The translations under genes were made by a program, and so were the position numbers. From contig JAQXJQ010000029.1 of assembly GCA_029009035.1 (NCBI GenBank), positions 1-5,188 of the forward strand: a stretch of 5,188 nucleotides of DNA. The letters run 5' to 3'. Source of the DNA: Oscillospiraceae bacterium (GTDB taxonomy: Bacteria > Bacillota > Clostridia > Oscillospirales > Oscillospiraceae). Numbering within the stretch: the stretch's first letter is position 1; every line of letters starts with the position of its first letter. The notes below the pieces were generated by a model. It saw nothing but the letters and a program-made list of their open reading frames with translations, ran no database searches and was not told the DNA's origin. Positions 4,148 through 5,188 of the stretch are shown piece after piece.

Positions 4148-5188
4148 GTGAATAAAAAGGATCTGTTCAAGAAAAATAATCCCGCGCTGGACTTTATCAG
4201 CGGGATTCAAGAGGACCCGGGGAAGCTTCCCGGCACCGGGCTCCCCGGTATGCCCACTTTGGCAAATGCGCCTCAGGATGCGACATTGTCCGGAATGCCC
4301 GGTATGCCCGGTATGCCCGGTATGCCCGGTATGCCTCAGACTCCCGGTATGGCCCAGAATTTCGGCATGCCCGGCATGCCGGATTACGGCGCCGCGGCGC
4401 CGGTGGGCGGTATGCCTCCTGTGTGGGGTGCGCCTGTGCAGAGCGCAAGCGCTCCCGTGTACACCCAGCCTGTGCAGGCATCTCCCGCTCCGGTGGTGGC
4501 GGCTGCCCAGAAGGGTGCGGCTGCGCCCGTGGAGCGCCGCCGGCTGAGCGAGGACAAGAAGGAGAAGCTGTCCGGGGATGAGAATAAGGACGAGAGCGTG
4601 GGACGCATCGTGTCCGTCTCCGGGCTGAAGGTGGAGATCCTTCTTTCCGATAAGGGCATTCGGGACAAGGACATCCTGTTCTGCACCTGCGGAGACCGGA
4701 AGTACCGCTTTGAGGTGGCCGGACTGCAGGGCAGCCTCGCGGTCACCGTTCCCTTTGACAATGTGCGCGGTCTGCGCCGGGGGATCAAGGTCTATCTGCA
4801 GCCCGGCGGTCTTCAGCTGCCCTACTCCCGGGATATTCTGGGCAAGGTGTTCAGCCCCTACGGCGACACCATTGACGGTACTGTGGTGGAAGACCCCACC
4901 AGGCGCAATGTCTACGCCCGCAATCTGAGCATGAGCGAGGTGCAGGTCAACGGAGATATCCTCTGGACCGGCATCAAGGTGCTGGATTTCCTGGCACCCA
5001 TGCGCCGGGGCTTCAAGATGGGCCTGCTGGGCGGCGCCGGCGTGGGCAAGACCGTTCTGATCAAGGAGCTCATCCACAATGTCTATCAGAGCCTGCGCTC
5101 CAACTCCGTGTTCTGCGGCGTCGGTGAGCGTTCCCGTGAGGGCCGCGAGCTGTACGACGAGATGGTGGAGTGCGACCTGATGGATAAG
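4148..5188 (+). CDS. atpD: F-type ATPase beta-like catalytic subunit with a 150-residue N-terminal extension (3' truncated by window)
   Basis: The visible 347 codons run open to the window end. From about residue 151 the protein follows F1 beta: VGRIVSVSG opens the beta-barrel, followed by LPYSRDILGKVFSPYGDTIDG (224-244), TGIKVLDFLAPMRRG (274-288), the P-loop GGAGVGKT (295-302) and GVGERSREGRELYDEM (324-339). E327 matches the catalytic glutamate (E. coli beta E181), so ATP hydrolysis should be possible. Canonical beta starts only a few residues before its barrel. Here residues 1-150 are extra: a basic start, KKDLFKKNNPALDFISG (3-19), nine Gly-Met-Pro triplets (five in tandem at 49-63), then an Ala/Pro/Val-rich linker and a charged stretch ERRRLSEDKKEK. 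The extension is in frame with no stop and good codon use, so it is part of the protein. The GTG start sits 2 nt after the ParA stop. The beta identity is firm; the role of the extension is unknown. Confidence 0.88.
   Translation, partial: MNKKDLFKKNNPALDFISGIQEDPGKLPGTGLPGMPTLANAPQDATLSGMPGMPGMPGMPGMPQTPGMAQNFGMPGMPDYGAAAPVGGMPPVWGAPVQSASAPVYTQPVQASPAPVVAAAQKGAAAPVERRRLSEDKKEKLSGDENKDESVGRIVSVSGLKVEILLSDKGIRDKDILFCTCGDRKYRFEVAGLQGSLAVTVPFDNVRGLRRGIKVYLQPGGLQLPYSRDILGKVFSPYGDTIDGTVVEDPTRRNVYARNLSMSEVQVNGDILWTGIKVLDFLAPMRRGFKMGLLGGAGVGKTVLIKELIHNVYQSLRSNSVFCGVGERSREGRELYDEMVECDLMDK
4292..4336 (+). repeat. Five tandem 9-bp units encoding (Gly-Met-Pro)5
   Basis: Five head-to-tail 9-bp units, consensus GGTATGCCC, run through 4292-4300, 4301-4309, 4310-4318, 4319-4327 and 4328-4336. 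The first reads GGAATGCCC and the last ends in T. Further single or paired copies lie at 4247-4255 and 4364-4381 (GGCATGCCC then GGCATGCCG). The unit length is a multiple of three, so gain or loss of copies would keep the beta-like frame. Confidence 0.9.

Noticed and set aside
4247..4381. CRISPR-like or mobile-element repeats
   Set aside because: The units are 9 bp, tandem, without spacers, and in frame in a coding region.
4387..4402. 16-bp palindrome CGGCGCCGCGGCGCCG
   Set aside because: It is pure G/C and encodes an Ala-rich linker; base composition and Ala codons are enough to explain it.
4097..5077. 326-codon minus-strand open frame with repeated His-Thr-Gly
   Set aside because: It is the antisense of the beta-like gene; the His-Thr-Gly repeats are only the reverse complement of the GGTATGCCC repeats.
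138..5188. An ordinary housekeeping ATP synthase operon
   Set aside because: The c-like protein lacks the ion-binding carboxylate, b and delta appear merged, alpha and gamma are shortened, beta has a 150-residue extension and a ParA gene is inserted; together these do not fit a standard enzyme.
138..5188. A V/A-type ATPase or an N-ATPase operon
   Set aside because: The gene order and the alpha/gamma/beta signatures are F-type, and beta is not the first gene as in N-ATPase operons; no V-type A, B or D subunit motifs are seen.

Overview
The window holds most of a divergent F-type (F1Fo-like) ATPase operon, all on the + strand and tightly packed. The GC-rich DNA, strong GC preference at third codon positions, AGGAGG-like ribosome binding sites and GTG starts suggest a GC-rich Gram-positive, most likely a Clostridia / Oscillospiraceae-type gut anaerobe. 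That taxonomic call is inference; there is no rRNA or marker gene here.

Layout. Positions 1-58 hold the 3' tail of an upstream gene with a Gly/Glu/Pro-rich C-terminus. Positions 59-137 are intergenic, with a perfect 13-bp GC-rich hairpin just before a strong Shine-Dalgarno. Then follow a c-subunit-like proteolipid (138-383), a b/delta-like peripheral stalk protein (431-1192), an alpha-like subunit (1192-2529), a gamma-like subunit (2551-3336), a complete ParA/Soj-family ATPase (3372-4145), and a beta-like catalytic subunit with a long N-terminal extension (4148 to the window end, incomplete). This is the canonical c-b-delta-alpha-gamma-beta order, except that b and delta appear to be one protein and a parA-type gene sits exactly between gamma and beta.

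This does not look like an ordinary ATP synthase. The catalytic head looks functional: alpha keeps its P-loop and the SVSR arginine finger, and beta keeps GGAGVGKT and the GER catalytic glutamate. The membrane part does not look like an ion motor: the c-like protein keeps the glycine-rich helix 1 and the RNP loop, but valine replaces the ion-binding Asp/Glu and helix 2 has no acidic residue at all. Alpha lacks about 55 C-terminal residues and gamma about 15 N-terminal residues relative to canonical subunits. The peripheral stalk is short. Beta begins with about 150 extra residues: a basic start, (Gly-Met-Pro) repeats and an Ala/Pro-rich linker.

My reading (inference) is an F1-like ATPase that hydrolyses ATP on a membrane-anchored ring without moving ions, and that is physically or spatially linked to a ParA ATPase, possibly through the beta extension. 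The general precedent is the F1-like ATPases of mycoplasmas, which are repurposed for motility; I do not claim homology to that subtype. An epsilon gene, an a subunit and the end of beta would lie outside the window.
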